A DNA stretch of 64,000 nt from Granulicella aggregans (GTDB lineage: Bacteria > Acidobacteriota > Terriglobia > Terriglobales > Acidobacteriaceae). This document shows positions 31,947 through 42,900 of this stretch, piece after piece. A model generated the notes under the pieces. It had not been told where the DNA came from, ran no database searches, and saw nothing but the letters and a program-made list of their open reading frames with translations. A program made the translations under genes and the position numbers. Every line of letters starts with the position of its first letter. Within the stretch, counting starts at the first letter, position 1. The DNA is taken from NCBI RefSeq assembly GCF_025685565.1, contig NZ_JAGSYE010000001.1:2232001-2296000 (forward strand), written 5' to 3'.

Positions 31947-33521
31947 CTAAATGCTTTGGGTTGCCAGTTGATCAGCCAGATACTCGGAGGCGCGCATCGA
32001 GAGCGCCAGGATCGTCATCGTTGGGTTCTGCCAGCCAGCGCTTACAAAGCTTGCGCCATCCACTACGAACAGGTTCTTGTGGTCGTGACTTTGGCACCAC
32101 TTGTTTAGCACACTCGTCTTTGCGTTGTCGCCCATGCGGCAGGTGCCCACTTCGTGGATGCTGTAGCCAGGCGGATTGGGAACATGGTTGCTCGACAGGA
32201 CCTCGAAGCCCGCTGCTTCGGCAACGGCCTTGCTTACCTCCACCGCGTCCTTCGCCATCCTGAACTCGTTGTCGGTATACTTCGTCTCGATACGCAGGAC
32301 GGGGATGCCCCATGAGTCCTGCTGTTGCGGATCGATGCGCACATGGTTCTCGTGGCGTCCAAGCACCTCGCCCATCATGCTGACGTAGAACGCACTGCCG
32401 TGGTACTCCGCAAGCTTCTGCTGCAGTGCAGCCCCGTAGGCCGTGAAGTTCCGTGGATCCAGAGCTCCCGTGCTGCTGGTGACGTTCAATGCATAGCCGC
32501 GCAGGAAGCCATCGTGCTTCTTGTCGATGTTGCGAAAGCGGGGCACGATCGCACTGCCGCCCATCACCGGACGTCCACCCTTGCCGTTCCGCCCCTCCGG
32601 CACCGAGCACACAATGCCGGGGCCGTAGACCTGGTCCATCAAGTACCGGCCCATCACGCCACTCGAGTTGCCCAGATTCGAATTCATCAATAGCCGCGTG
32701 CTCTCAAGCGTGCCTGCGGCCAGAACCACCACGCGCGCTTTGACGTGCATCTCCCGGCGAGAGAGGCGATCGACAAAATGACAACCATCCGGCCGGCCGG
32801 TATTTTTGTCCACCGTAATCTGGCGGACGACCGCATTGGCAATCGAGGTCAGCTTGCCGGTCCGTTCAGCATCGGGAAGAAGGAGGTTCACCGAGCTCGC
32901 CAACCCATCGCGCCCCTGTGCCCGGCGCTGCTTGCAGAAGGGCATCTCGTAAGTCTTTCCAGACTTGACGAAACGATGCATCGACTCGGACCACGGATCG
33001 TTGTCGCCAGCGATGAAGTTTCCATTGGGCATCTGCGGCGGGCCATCCTGTGCTCCCGAGACCTGAAAGATCTCCTCTACCCGCGAGTAATAAGGAGCAA
33101 GGTCAGCAAGGCCGATGGGCCAGTCTTCACCAAATCCATCGTGCGATTTTCCCTTGAACTCAAAGTCGCTCAGCCGGAACGACTGCCGCGACCAGAAGAG
33201 CGATCTGCCGCCGAAAAGCCGCACCCGAACCCAGTTGTAAGGGTTTGCGGGATCGAAGGTATACGGAACCTCCTGCTCATCGACCCATACATTCGCATTG
33301 AACTCATTAGCCTGAAAGACATGCTCTAGGCGGCCCGGCGGCCTGAAGCCGCGATGCGGCAGTTCGTATGCAGGCTTGCGTTGCGCGTCGCGTGCCACAT
33401 CTGCCACCGGCCCGGCGTTGAGCATCAGGCAGTTTGCGCCCTTCTCCGTAAGTACCTTCGCAGCCATACCTCCAGCGTGCCCGGAACCCACGATCAACAC
33501 ATCGAATATCTTCTCTGTCAT
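31947..33521 (-). CDS. GMC-family oxidoreductase (gluconate/sugar dehydrogenase large subunit-like)
   Basis: A 524-residue FAD protein. The N-terminal dinucleotide-binding motif is VLIVGSGHAGGMAAKVL, there is a mid-region FGGRSLFWSRQSFRL, and the C-terminal GMC motif is FVVDGASFVSAGWQNPTMTILALSMRASEYLA, with HEVGTCRMGDN before it supplying a candidate catalytic His. It lacks a clear signal peptide; in the gluconate-2-dehydrogenase group the large subunit is exported together with a Tat-signal small subunit, and the preceding gene encodes exactly such a partner. It probably oxidises a sugar or sugar acid in the periplasm. Its position between the small subunit and the isomerase makes a three-gene operon. 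Confidence 0.9.
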   Translation of the reverse strand: MTEKIFDVLIVGSGHAGGMAAKVLTEKGANCLMLNAGPVADVARDAQRKPAYELPHRGFRPPGRLEHVFQANEFNANVWVDEQEVPYTFDPANPYNWVRVRLFGGRSLFWSRQSFRLSDFEFKGKSHDGFGEDWPIGLADLAPYYSRVEEIFQVSGAQDGPPQMPNGNFIAGDNDPWSESMHRFVKSGKTYEMPFCKQRRAQGRDGLASSVNLLLPDAERTGKLTSIANAVVRQITVDKNTGRPDGCHFVDRLSRREMHVKARVVVLAAGTLESTRLLMNSNLGNSSGVMGRYLMDQVYGPGIVCSVPEGRNGKGGRPVMGGSAIVPRFRNIDKKHDGFLRGYALNVTSSTGALDPRNFTAYGAALQQKLAEYHGSAFYVSMMGEVLGRHENHVRIDPQQQDSWGIPVLRIETKYTDNEFRMAKDAVEVSKAVAEAAGFEVLSSNHVPNPPGYSIHEVGTCRMGDNAKTSVLNKWCQSHDHKNLFVVDGASFVSAGWQNPTMTILALSMRASEYLADQLATQSI

Positions 33522-33551
33522 TTTTTGATTGCTCAGCTTGGCTCCGTTGCC

Positions 33552-34253
33552 TCAACGCGGATAGGAGGGCATCCCTTCCGCAGCCTTTGCCGCCGCCGTG
33601 ACATGCATGGGCCTTTCGTGGCGATAAGCTATCTCCGGCTCAATGGGCGACCAGTACAGGCCACCTGTTACCCAATCCTGTCCAGCAGCCACACTCGCGT
33701 CGTCCCATTGCTTGGAGTTGACCGTCGCAGTGCGTATGTCCTCGTGCGCGATATTGATGAAGTCGGCATGCGTCTCGGTTGGAGGATGGTCAGACATCCA
33801 CGCTCGCAACCACGGCTCGATCAGCGTATCCGCCTGTGCGCTATCCAGCTTTGCGAACGGAAGCCGATACTTCGCTCTCGCCTCTGCGTCCAGCCAATCG
33901 AGACCTTCGCGATAGAGCTTCTTGCGAGCGTCTGGCGAAGCCCCGACCAGGTAGTCCAGAAAGACCGGCGTTCCCGCATCGGACGCGCCTGGCTTGCCTG
34001 CCAGCGGAGGCAGCAGCAGATCACATAGCCGGATGAGACTGGCCATTTGCACGGGAGAGAAAAAGCTTGCTTCAGCCGTCGCGACTGCGTCCCCTGCCTC
34101 GACGACCGGCAACGGTGTCCGCGGATTCAGGCCGAGCGTCCAAGGCACAGGTGCCGGAGGCGGCGGGGCAGGATTCGCTGCCTGCTGCCCAAAAAACGCT
34201 CTTGGCGCAACTCCCGCTAGGACAGCAGTTCGGACGAAATCACGGCGCAGCAC
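33552..34253 (-). CDS. gluconate 2-dehydrogenase subunit 3 family protein
   Basis: A 233-residue protein with a twin-arginine signal at the N-terminus (LRRDFVRTAVLAGVAP), a Pro-rich linker, and the subunit-3 domain from about residue 60 (FSPVQMASLIRLCDLLLPPLAGKPGASDAGTPVFLDYLVG). Such subunits pilot the GMC flavoprotein subunit through the Tat pathway and stabilise it. The start is GTG at 34253 with GGAGG upstream. It is the first gene of the operon with the GMC oxidoreductase 30 bases downstream. Confidence 0.88.
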   Translation of the reverse strand: MLRRDFVRTAVLAGVAPRAFFGQQAANPAPPPPAPVPWTLGLNPRTPLPVVEAGDAVATAEASFFSPVQMASLIRLCDLLLPPLAGKPGASDAGTPVFLDYLVGASPDARKKLYREGLDWLDAEARAKYRLPFAKLDSAQADTLIEPWLRAWMSDHPPTETHADFINIAHEDIRTATVNSKQWDDASVAAGQDWVTGGLYWSPIEPEIAYRHERPMHVTAAAKAAEGMPSYPR

Positions 34254-34423
34254 GAGTCCTCCTCAAACAGCAAAAGACTACACTCCCGCGCAGACCAGCG
34301 TCCAATGGACCGGCCAGCACAAGCTTCGCTACCGGTTTTGGTTCAAGCCTCGTGGCTGAGAAGGCTCCGCTTGATCAGGCCCAGTATGTATCTCCGAAGC
34401 CCGCCGCGTTCGAGAGAAGCTAT

Positions 34424-35764
34424 TTAGATAAAGCCGAGATTGCTCGTGGCGAAGCTACCGATGTTAGGGAAGATGGTAGGCAACTGTGAGGCGCTGACGC
34501 CAAACCATTGTGCGAGAGTGGCGGCATACTGGGCGGAACCGGTGGTCGGCACCCAGCGGCCGTTGGAGCCTGAATCGTCAGGACCCGCGAGGGCGAGGGT
34601 CGGGAACGTTCCATACATCTGACCACCTTTGACAGCGCCGCCAAGGACGATGTGGTGAGAGCCCCAGGCGTGGTCTGTGCCGGTGTTGGAGTTCGGCTGG
34701 AAGGTGCGGCTGAAGTCGGACATCGTGAACGTGGTGACGTTGGAGGCGACGTTCAACTCCTGTGTCGCCTGGTAGAAGGCGGCGAGGGCAGGGCTGATCT
34801 GGGCAAGCAAGCCGTTCTGCAGGGTGAGCTGGTCAGAGTGGGTGTCGAAGTTGCCGATACCGGCAAAGAATATCTGGCGGTTCACCCCAAGGGCCGATCG
34901 GACCTGAATAATCTGAGCGATCTGTTGAAGCTGTGCGGCGAGGCCGTTGTTCGTTGGGAAGGCGGTCTGCAACGGTGCGACGGACTGAGTGGCAGCGGTC
35001 AGAATCTTCGCGTATTTGTAGGCGTTCGTCGTGATCGAGTCGTCCGCCTGGATGAGGCTGAGCCCGGAGTCGAAGGTAAGCAGTGCCTGGGCGGTCGCTA
35101 GCTGAGCGCCGCACTCGGTGGTCCCCTCGGAGCAGCTCGCGCCGCTGACATTACCCGGGCTTACCGAAACCGGAGTGGACGATTGACCGTTGCAGAAGAG
35201 GGTATCCCCGGCGACAGAGGTGATCATCGGAATCGTGGCGTTGGAGTTGTAGCTGGCTGCGAGAGTGTCGGCGATGCGTCCTGCCCAGCCGGTTGGCGTC
35301 GCTCCGCTGGCGGCCGCATTCTGCCACTCCAGCTGCTGGTCAGGATGCGAGAAGAGATTGGAGGGCAGCGACTGATTGGCCATGAACTGGGCCCGGGTGG
35401 TGGGCTCGACCAGTGTGCCAACGTTGGCGACGATCGCAGCGTTCTTGTTATTGAAGAGTGTTGCGATGTCAGGGAGGTTGGGGTTGAGGGCGAAGTTGGG
35501 GAGCGGGCCTAGCTGAAGAAGCTGGTTCTGCGCGATGGCAAGCGGGCCACGGATCGAGGAGTAGTTGTTATAGCCGGCAGTGTCAAAGGGGACGAACGTG
35601 TTGTTCGCATCGTTGCCGCCATAGAGGAAGACGCAAACGAGTGCCTTGTAGTCCGGAGCGGATTGAGCAAGCGCGTTGAGCGTGCCAAAGGGACGCATTC
35701 CAGCCGCGCTGCCTGCAGCGGCAAGTGAAGCACATCGTATGAAGCTACGGCGATTGACGGGCAT
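34424..35764 (-). CDS. DUF1501 family secreted protein
   Basis: A 446-residue protein with a Tat-type signal (NRRSFIRCASLAAAGSAAG) and the sulfatase/phosphatase-like DUF1501 fold: YKALVCVFLYGGNDANNTFVP at the first strand, GNFDTHSDQLTLQNGLL, and DFSRTFQPNSNTGTDHAWGSHHIVLGG, where the His/Asp residues are probable metal ligands. DUF1501 proteins are almost always paired with DUF1800 proteins, as here, and the pair is presumed to act outside the cytoplasm; no function is established. It follows DUF1800 by 11 bases with GAGGAG upstream of its ATG, so both are on one transcript. Confidence 0.9.
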   Translation of the reverse strand: MPVNRRSFIRCASLAAAGSAAGMRPFGTLNALAQSAPDYKALVCVFLYGGNDANNTFVPFDTAGYNNYSSIRGPLAIAQNQLLQLGPLPNFALNPNLPDIATLFNNKNAAIVANVGTLVEPTTRAQFMANQSLPSNLFSHPDQQLEWQNAAASGATPTGWAGRIADTLAASYNSNATIPMITSVAGDTLFCNGQSSTPVSVSPGNVSGASCSEGTTECGAQLATAQALLTFDSGLSLIQADDSITTNAYKYAKILTAATQSVAPLQTAFPTNNGLAAQLQQIAQIIQVRSALGVNRQIFFAGIGNFDTHSDQLTLQNGLLAQISPALAAFYQATQELNVASNVTTFTMSDFSRTFQPNSNTGTDHAWGSHHIVLGGAVKGGQMYGTFPTLALAGPDDSGSNGRWVPTTGSAQYAATLAQWFGVSASQLPTIFPNIGSFATSNLGFI

Positions 35765-35775
35765 TTGGCTCTCCT

Positions 35776-37980
35776 CTAGTGCTCGATCTTGTACTGGGTC
35801 GAAGTAACGACGAGATACGTCGCGACTCGAACGCGTTCGCCCATGTCGGTCAGTGGGGTGATGTTGTTGACGATGGCCGAGCGCATGTCGGAGGACATCT
35901 GAGAGTGAAGGAAGAGCGTGCCCAGTGTGTCGACAAGGTTGCCAGGATTGGAAGCGATCACGCCAAGGGGGCTTGTAGCGGATAGGTCCACGTTGAACCC
36001 GCTGATGCGGTTGTAGACGACGCTGTTCGCAAGGGAGAGTCGGAGGATGGCTGAGGCGGTATTCTCCAGGCCGAACTCAGGCGCGTTCGTCGTGGTACCG
36101 GGGACGACATATTCAGGCGGGAAGAAGTTGAAGACGCTGGCGGAGGCATAGGGCTTCTGGCCCAGAGTGAAAGTGTAGTTGCCGAGGGTGCTGAAGGAAG
36201 CGTTGGCAACGACGTCATTGCCTGCAACCGTGTCGTTGTTGGTGAAGCCCAGGCCGCGAAGAAGATCAGTCAGCCATAAGACGGGTTCGCGAAGATGACC
36301 GCCCTCGACGGTGGGATCGGTGTCTCCGGCGCGCGCCTCCTGATCCATCAAGATGGCGGTAATGACGGCCTGCATGTCGCCGCGAACGCCATTGCCGTTG
36401 TTGGCGAAGACAGCAGCGACACGGGCGACGTAGGCAGGACTCGGATTCGAGGCGACGAGGTGTTGGATGAGCTGACGGCAGACGAAAGGGCCGACGTTCG
36501 GGTGATTGAAGATATTTTTAAGCGCCCCGTCGAGGTCTTGTTGAGCTGTCTGGCCGGTGGGAAGAGTCGCGCCATCCAGGAGGATCTTCGCGCCCGTATC
36601 ATGGGCGCTTTCGACCGCTGCCATGGGCATGATGTAGTTTGCAGCGCCATTGGGGAATTTGGTTGGGCTCCCCCCCGTAGACGTGGCATAGGTCCAGCCG
36701 GTGTAGGCGCGGGCGAAGGCCTGCACCTGGGCTTGCGTGTATGTAGGAATCGGGTTGCCGCTGCCGTCGAGTTGAGGAGTGCCGTCGGTATTGAGAAGGT
36801 TCAGGCCCAGGGTAAAGAGCTGCATCAATTCGCGGGCATAGTTCTCGTTGGCGATCTGCGTGACGCCATTGACCGTACCGGGCTTGTTGCTGTTGAGCAT
36901 GTTCAGATAGGCACCCATGCCAGGGGAGAGGGTGACGTCGTTCATGATGGTGGAGAAGTTGGTGAAGGCGTCATTCGCAAGGGTGTTCTGGAAGGCCACA
37001 ACAGCCCGGGCATTATCGGTGTCGGTGGAGATGACAAACATCTCGGAAAGGGCGAAGGCCACGCGCTGACGGAGTTGGTCGGGAGCTGTGAGGGTGGCTT
37101 GCCACCACTCCGACTGAAGGCACGGGACCGTTGTCTTGGTGCAGGCCGTAGGCGGCGGGTTGGAGATGAGGGCGAGGGTCGTCGGCGGTGTCTGAAACTG
37201 CTGATTGAGGTACGCAGCTAGACCGATGTTCTCGACGTTCTGGATGTCGGCGGTAGTGGGGCCGAAGGTCGCCTGGTCAAGCAATCTGGCGGCTGCCGTC
37301 GCTGTTGCCTGGGTGAACTGCGCATTGAAAGAGTTCGACGACACGCTGCCCGGATCCGGATTCACGACGGTCACCGGCAACGTCGTGGCACCTGCTGGAA
37401 GTGTCACGCTGGCGGTAGCTGTGAGTTGAGTCGCAGAGACGAAGGTAGTGGGAAGCAGGTTGCCCTGAAGCTCGACTTGCGCTCCGCTGACAAAATCCGT
37501 CCCGATAACGGTGAGAGTGTAGTTCGGAGAGACGCCTGTGACGGTAGCGGAGTTCAGGACCGGAATGGGATTGAGAACGGCTTCCGCCAGTGAGCCCGAT
37601 ACAGCGGTGTTGGCTTGGCTGACTGCCGTAATGATCACAGTGTTGGGTGAGGGCACTTTGCTGGGAGGAGTGTAGAGGCCAGTGGAGGAGATCGTCCCCG
37701 TGGCAGCGGACCCTGCAGCGACTCCGTTCACCTCCCAGGTGACGGTGGTATTCGAAGTGTTCGCGACTGTCGCCGATAGCTGCACAGTAGAGCCGAGGCG
37801 AACCTGCGAGCCTCCGGTAACCGTGACCGTGATGACAGGCTGTGGCGGAGTAGAAGGCGGACTTGTAGTCGTGTTGCCGCCCCCGGAACAGCCGGCGACC
37901 TGAAAGGCCAGAAAGGCCGTGGCAGCGAAGACGTAACGATGCTTCCGGGTGCACGGGGGGTGCTCCACGTGAGTGGCCAT
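35776..37980 (-). CDS. DUF1800 family lipoprotein with N-terminal Ig/IPT-like domains
   Basis: A 734-residue protein. The N-terminus ends in a lipobox-like FQVAGCSGGG (Cys near residue 31), so it is probably a lipoprotein with a Thr/Ser/Pro-rich linker. Residues ~45-220 form two beta-rich domains (ITVTVTGGSQVRLGSTVQLSA and SVTGVSPNYTLTVIGTDFVSGAQVEL in outline), of Ig-like and IPT/TIG type. The DUF1800 helical region follows: AARLLDQATFGPTTADIQ, NENYARELMQLFTLGLN and ARAYTGWTYA. DUF1800 proteins work in an undefined way with DUF1501 partners, whose gene follows here. The IPT-type extension may bind carbohydrate or cell wall. Confidence 0.9.
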   Translation of the reverse strand: MATHVEHPPCTRKHRYVFAATAFLAFQVAGCSGGGNTTTSPPSTPPQPVITVTVTGGSQVRLGSTVQLSATVANTSNTTVTWEVNGVAAGSAATGTISSTGLYTPPSKVPSPNTVIITAVSQANTAVSGSLAEAVLNPIPVLNSATVTGVSPNYTLTVIGTDFVSGAQVELQGNLLPTTFVSATQLTATASVTLPAGATTLPVTVVNPDPGSVSSNSFNAQFTQATATAAARLLDQATFGPTTADIQNVENIGLAAYLNQQFQTPPTTLALISNPPPTACTKTTVPCLQSEWWQATLTAPDQLRQRVAFALSEMFVISTDTDNARAVVAFQNTLANDAFTNFSTIMNDVTLSPGMGAYLNMLNSNKPGTVNGVTQIANENYARELMQLFTLGLNLLNTDGTPQLDGSGNPIPTYTQAQVQAFARAYTGWTYATSTGGSPTKFPNGAANYIMPMAAVESAHDTGAKILLDGATLPTGQTAQQDLDGALKNIFNHPNVGPFVCRQLIQHLVASNPSPAYVARVAAVFANNGNGVRGDMQAVITAILMDQEARAGDTDPTVEGGHLREPVLWLTDLLRGLGFTNNDTVAGNDVVANASFSTLGNYTFTLGQKPYASASVFNFFPPEYVVPGTTTNAPEFGLENTASAILRLSLANSVVYNRISGFNVDLSATSPLGVIASNPGNLVDTLGTLFLHSQMSSDMRSAIVNNITPLTDMGERVRVATYLVVTSTQYKIEH

Positions 37981-38167
37981 GATTGAAACTCCGCGGACTC
38001 ATAGATAGCGGGGTGTGACGGTCGGTCCCCGGTGTTCAGTCGGCAACAGCGTTAACGGGATTGTTGACACGAAGTCGCGGTTGCGATGCAAAATATATCG
38101 AAGACACGCCACAATGGGTGGGCACCGGACCACAAGGGCCCCGTTACTCCAACTATGGATAGGCCAC

Positions 38168-39547
38168 CTACCAGCAGTCGCTTGCGACGACATGTGGCGG
38201 CCCGTGTTTCCCCTCAATCACATCCGTAGACAAAACGACCTCTATGTTCTCCCGATTTTGCACGGAGAGTGCCTCGGTCCAGGTTCGCAAGGCATCTTTG
38301 TCGGTTACGAACTCTGCCGCCGCTTCGGTGCCACTCTTGCCGATGCCGGCAATGACGATGACGAGCTGTTCGATCTGGGGATCGAAAAATCTCGCCACGA
38401 TCGCATAGTCGCGGGAGGTGGAGAGAGCGCTCTGTGAATTGTCGAACTGCCATCGCGAGTCGGGATGCTGGGTGTCTTGAATCTCGTGCAGCGAATTGCT
38501 GAGAGCTCCGAATCGGAAGCGAAGGGTAGAGGTGAGCCGCATGGTCCACATGTTGTCGAAGCCTCCGATCAGGACGATCGGCCCGCGGCGGAACTCTTCG
38601 ATCGTGGTCTCGGCGGCGCTCTGCGTATGCAAGGGGAGGGAGTGCTGCGCGAGCACGCTCACAACTTCGCTGTAGCTGACGACATCGCTTATCGAAACCA
38701 TATTCGAACGGATCATGGAGTTGAGCACGGTCTCGCCGCCCTGCGGTAGCTGCGCGAGACTCGTCGGGGAAAGATCGTTGCCATGAGTGTCGAACGAGTG
38801 AACTCCGAGGACAATCATCGCCGGCGCTTTGGAGCGGAGTATTGGCCCCCAGAAGAAGGTCATACCGGCTTCCTGTCTGCGTGCGTTCGCGACGTCGACG
38901 AGCGTGACGGAACTTAGCGCGAGAACCACCAGCGTTCCCAGTGCAAAGATCGCTTGCATGCGCTTTGAACGAAGAGGGCGGCGCTTCGCATCTGCGGGAG
39001 ATGCCTCCAACTCAGGCGCAGAAACGATGTTCTCGGGGATCAATGGCGCGGTGACCGGGAGCGGGCTGTCCAATAGATGCGCTTCGGGTGTGCCTTCGAA
39101 GTCTGGATTCACAAAGGGCAGGGGTGTCGTTTCATGCGGCGGCAGGAAGCGCAACGCATAGGACCCCAGTGGAAGATCCAGGCGTAGCTCATGGTCATGA
39201 TTTGGAGACTGGTAGTACTGCGCGATGCGCTTGCGCACCTCGCCGGCCGTGATACGTACCACCGGGTCGGCATTCGTGTCATAGTCGGCGGGTCTGCCGA
39301 AGACCTCAATGCCGAGGGTACGTTCCTTTAGTGCATCCATCCTTCCCAGTAGGCTCTGTTGGACGAGGTACCGGAGTAGAGCGGGATAACGCTTGCTGTT
39401 GCGAAAGTGAGTGCTGCTCACCACGCGTTCCAACTGCTTCTGGACCTCTTCGGGACTCTCCCACGCAGGGCGGCCCGTGCTGGCTTCGTCTTCAGCAATC
39501 GTACCTAAAGCCGTCGATGACATAACACGCCCTTCCCAGGTCTTCAA
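38168..39547 (-). CDS. membrane-anchored putative regulator (acidobacterial N-terminal domain)
   Basis: A 459-residue protein of a type frequent in Acidobacteria. Residues ~30-130 hold a conserved domain with FRNSKRYPALLRYLVQQSL, LKERTLGIEVFGRPADYDT and DPVVRITAGEVRKRIAQYYQ; similar segments precede sensor or cyclase domains in other proteins, and a DNA-binding role is possible but unproven. One transmembrane segment (IFALGTLVVLALSSVTLVDV, about 205-225) separates it from a periplasmic domain with no motif I recognise. The layout, cytosolic head plus one membrane helix plus outer domain, resembles one-component membrane regulators of the ToxR/CadC kind. A start at the ATG 39523 is equally possible. 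It is divergent from the giant glycoside hydrolase gene and could control it. Confidence 0.6.
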   Translation of the reverse strand: MKTWEGRVMSSTALGTIAEDEASTGRPAWESPEEVQKQLERVVSSTHFRNSKRYPALLRYLVQQSLLGRMDALKERTLGIEVFGRPADYDTNADPVVRITAGEVRKRIAQYYQSPNHDHELRLDLPLGSYALRFLPPHETTPLPFVNPDFEGTPEAHLLDSPLPVTAPLIPENIVSAPELEASPADAKRRPLRSKRMQAIFALGTLVVLALSSVTLVDVANARRQEAGMTFFWGPILRSKAPAMIVLGVHSFDTHGNDLSPTSLAQLPQGGETVLNSMIRSNMVSISDVVSYSEVVSVLAQHSLPLHTQSAAETTIEEFRRGPIVLIGGFDNMWTMRLTSTLRFRFGALSNSLHEIQDTQHPDSRWQFDNSQSALSTSRDYAIVARFFDPQIEQLVIVIAGIGKSGTEAAAEFVTDKDALRTWTEALSVQNRENIEVVLSTDVIEGKHGPPHVVASDCW

Positions 39548-39982
39548 GACAACAGGTCAAGCATCCCCGTCGATGGTCACATTTTTGACCGCCAACAGTA
39601 ATCACTTCAGTGAAACCACCGTATCATACGTCGTTGTAAACAAAACAATACAAGGGCCGTACCGACAAATCACCGGGTAATTTTTGCCCGATACCGTAAC
39701 AAACCTTCCTTATGGGTGGGGAGCGCGGTTAGGGTGTGACTTGTCATTGCATTTTGAGTTTTTGCATGGCTGCCGCAACCGACTTACTAGGCGCAGCGCG
39801 ATCCGACCCCTTAGCCCGAGCTGTACTCGGAGGGGCTCAATAGCGCGAAAGTTGCATCATCGCCGTCCGTCACTGAACCTGTTTGCTGCACTAGGATTGC
39901 GAGAGACCGTTCTGTCATCGCCTTGCTTCTCTGCTTTCTTCAGTTATCCCCTCCCTTAACTGCTGTTCTGAAAGGCATCGCG
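39548..39982. other. divergent intergenic region, probable regulatory zone
   Basis: About 435 bases between the putative membrane regulator and the giant hydrolase gene. The first part (39590-39690) is more AT-rich than the surroundings, as expected for promoters. The 91-residue frame at 39684-39959 has no protein-like character. No operator repeat stood out. Confidence 0.5.
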
Positions 39983-42900
39983 ATGAAAGAACTTCGCATA
40001 AGCGTAGTGGTCATACCCAGGTTTAGCGTGATTGAGGTGGCCGGCGCTCTGCTGCTACTCGTCGTCTCGATGTGTTCGATAGCCATGGCGCAGCAAGTGG
40101 AATCTTCGCTGCCGCTCTCGCAGCGGATGACAATCGACCTGGCCGCAGGCGTGCCGGAGTACATCGCGAACGCCGCGTCGGCCTCCAATGCGCCTCAGAG
40201 CAACTGGTGGTTTGAGAACACGGCGAACGAGACGGCCTACTCGACCCAGGGCTTTGCGGAGAGCAGCGACTCGAGCGCCAAGTGGCAGCAGGTCGGTCTG
40301 CCCTACGACGCGAACATCCCGAGGACGTTCATCAACCAGACCTCCGGCGGCGGGCAGGGTTCTCTGACTGGCAACGACAATTGGTACCGGCTTCACTTCA
40401 AGGTCGACCCGAAGCTCGCCGCGCGCAAGTTCATGCTGGAGATTGAAGGTTCACACACCGGCGTGCAGATTTACGTTAACGGAACCCTGCTACCCGGTAT
40501 CAGCGCGGTGGCTGCCGACGCGAAGGCGACGCACGTGATCGGATTCGTGCCGGTCGCCGTGGATCTCACACCGTATCTGCATGCTGACGGGATGACGGAT
40601 AACGTGATCGCCATCGATGTGTCGCGAGGCAGCACGTGGTTCGAGCAGCCCAACTTCTCCGGTGCATTCCGGTTCGGCCAGGCCATGGCGGGATTGTTTC
40701 GCAATGTGAAGATGTTCGTGACGAACCAGGTCCATATTCCGATCAATGTCTACTCCAACCAGAAGACCTGGGGCACGTATGTAGGGACGGTCTCGATCGT
40801 TCCCGCAGCCGATGCGACTGCGACAGCCGCTTCAGCGATTGTCGAGGTCCAGACCAATGTCCTGAATGAGTCGGCGACGACGCAGCAGGTCACTTTGACG
40901 ACGCAGGTTGTCGATGCGAACGGCGACGTCGTGGTGACGGCCCCGCCCATCACGCAGCCCGTCGCTCCGATGACCTCCGCCAGCTTTCCTTCGACGGCGC
41001 AGGCGATGTTTCAGCAGCAGATTACGGTGCCGAACCCAACGCTGTGGTATCCGAACAACTCGACCTTCGGCAAGCCTTATATGTACAAGGTCTACCACAT
41101 CGTCAGCGTCAATGGGACAGTGGTCGACTCAGCGCAGAGCCCGCTTGGAATCCGCACGATCACGTGGGATAACAACCTGCCCTACTTCAACGGTCACGCC
41201 ACGTACCTATGGGGTGCTTCCGGTCGTTATGACTATCCGGCGCTGGGTTCGTCGGTTCCGGATGAGCAGGTCTGGCGCGACATGGCGCAATTTGCTGCCA
41301 GCGGAGGCAACGTCTGGAGGCCGGGCCATTCGACCAGTAGCGAAGAGTTTGTCGAAGCAGCTGATGCATACGGAGTCATGATCGACCAGCCGAGTGGTGA
41401 TGGCGAAGGCAGCTTCACCAATCCTTCAGCGGACGATACAACGCTGAAGACCGAGATCCATCGCGACATGATCATCCGCGACCGCAGCCATCCTTCGATC
41501 CTTGATTGGGAAGAAGACAATGGCGGCAACAACATCAGCCTTGTGAACACGCTTTATACGCTTGAAGCGGAGTGGGACAACATCAATCCGCGTCAGCAGG
41601 CGACGCGGGCCTACTTGCCCGCCTACGCAGACTTTGTCGGACTGCAGGAGTGCGATGGCGCGGGCTGTGAGTCTGGCATCAAGAATAGTAATCCCACAAA
41701 GCCCGCGTTTGGTGCGGAGTACTGGGACAACATCGGCACGGGGCGAGGCCTCGCCTACGACAACGAGTTGGCGTTTGCCGCGCCTTATCTGAATGACTGG
41801 CGTCAAGGCCGCGTGAACAACGCCTATGGCATGGCGCAGTGGTACTTTGCCGATACACCGGGCGAGGTAAGCCTGTGGTCTGAGTATCAGAACATCGTCG
41901 ACAACAGGATCGATCCGACGACCGGGCAGAAGGTCGACAGGTCGAACTACGTTCGTTCGCTCGGATACTCGATGGTCGACCAGAACCGGTTCCCGAAGCT
42001 GCTGTATTACATCTACCAGGCAAACTGGGTCCCTTTTTCGATCAAGCCGGTGGTCGCCTTGGCGCACCACTGGAACCGCGCCTATGAGTACACACAGGGC
42101 ACGCCGATCCAGGAGAACGCCTTCAGCAACTGCCCCGCCGTGCGGCTGCTCATCAACGGAGTGAACAAGGACCCGCTGACCGGCGCAACGCTCGCAGACC
42201 AGACACCCAACCCATGGACGGTGCAGTCGGAGAATGACCTGACACAGAACACTACGGTGATGCCGGGCCAGGTGCACTGGATGGTGAACTGGGCCGCGGG
42301 CACGGTAACCGCCGAGTGCATCGACAACAGCGGCAACGTGGTAACAAGCGCGACTGACTCGCGAACGACTGCGGGTGCGGAGAACAAGATCGTGCTCAAG
42401 GCGGTCTCCGGGTTAGTGAAGCCGGACGGAACCAGCTTCCAATGGACGTCGAATGGATCGGATGCTGCCTTTGTGGTGGCTGAGGTTGAGGACGCACAGG
42501 GCAACATCGTGCCAACGGCCGCCGATAACGTGACCTTCTCGGTAACAGGACCCGCGCAATACATGGGCGGCACGGAGCAGGTCGTCGCGAGTCCTTTGTT
42601 CACGAGCTATTACCAGGACGCGTTTTCGGAGGCGAACAGCAACGTCATCAATGGCGTGCCGTATGCCTTCTTTCACTCGCCGGGCGATCCTGAACTGAAC
42701 TTCGAAGGAGGCCTGACGAAGATCGCGCTTCGCAGTACCTTCACGCCCGGAACAGTCACCGTGACGGCTACAGCACCCGGCCTGACGAGCGGAAGCGTTC
42801 AGCTGACCTCCGTGGCGCCCGCACCTCCAGTGCAATCGCAGCCACCGGCGATCATTGTGCCGCCGATGAGTCAGTCGGTAACGGCGGGTTTCCCGGCGAC

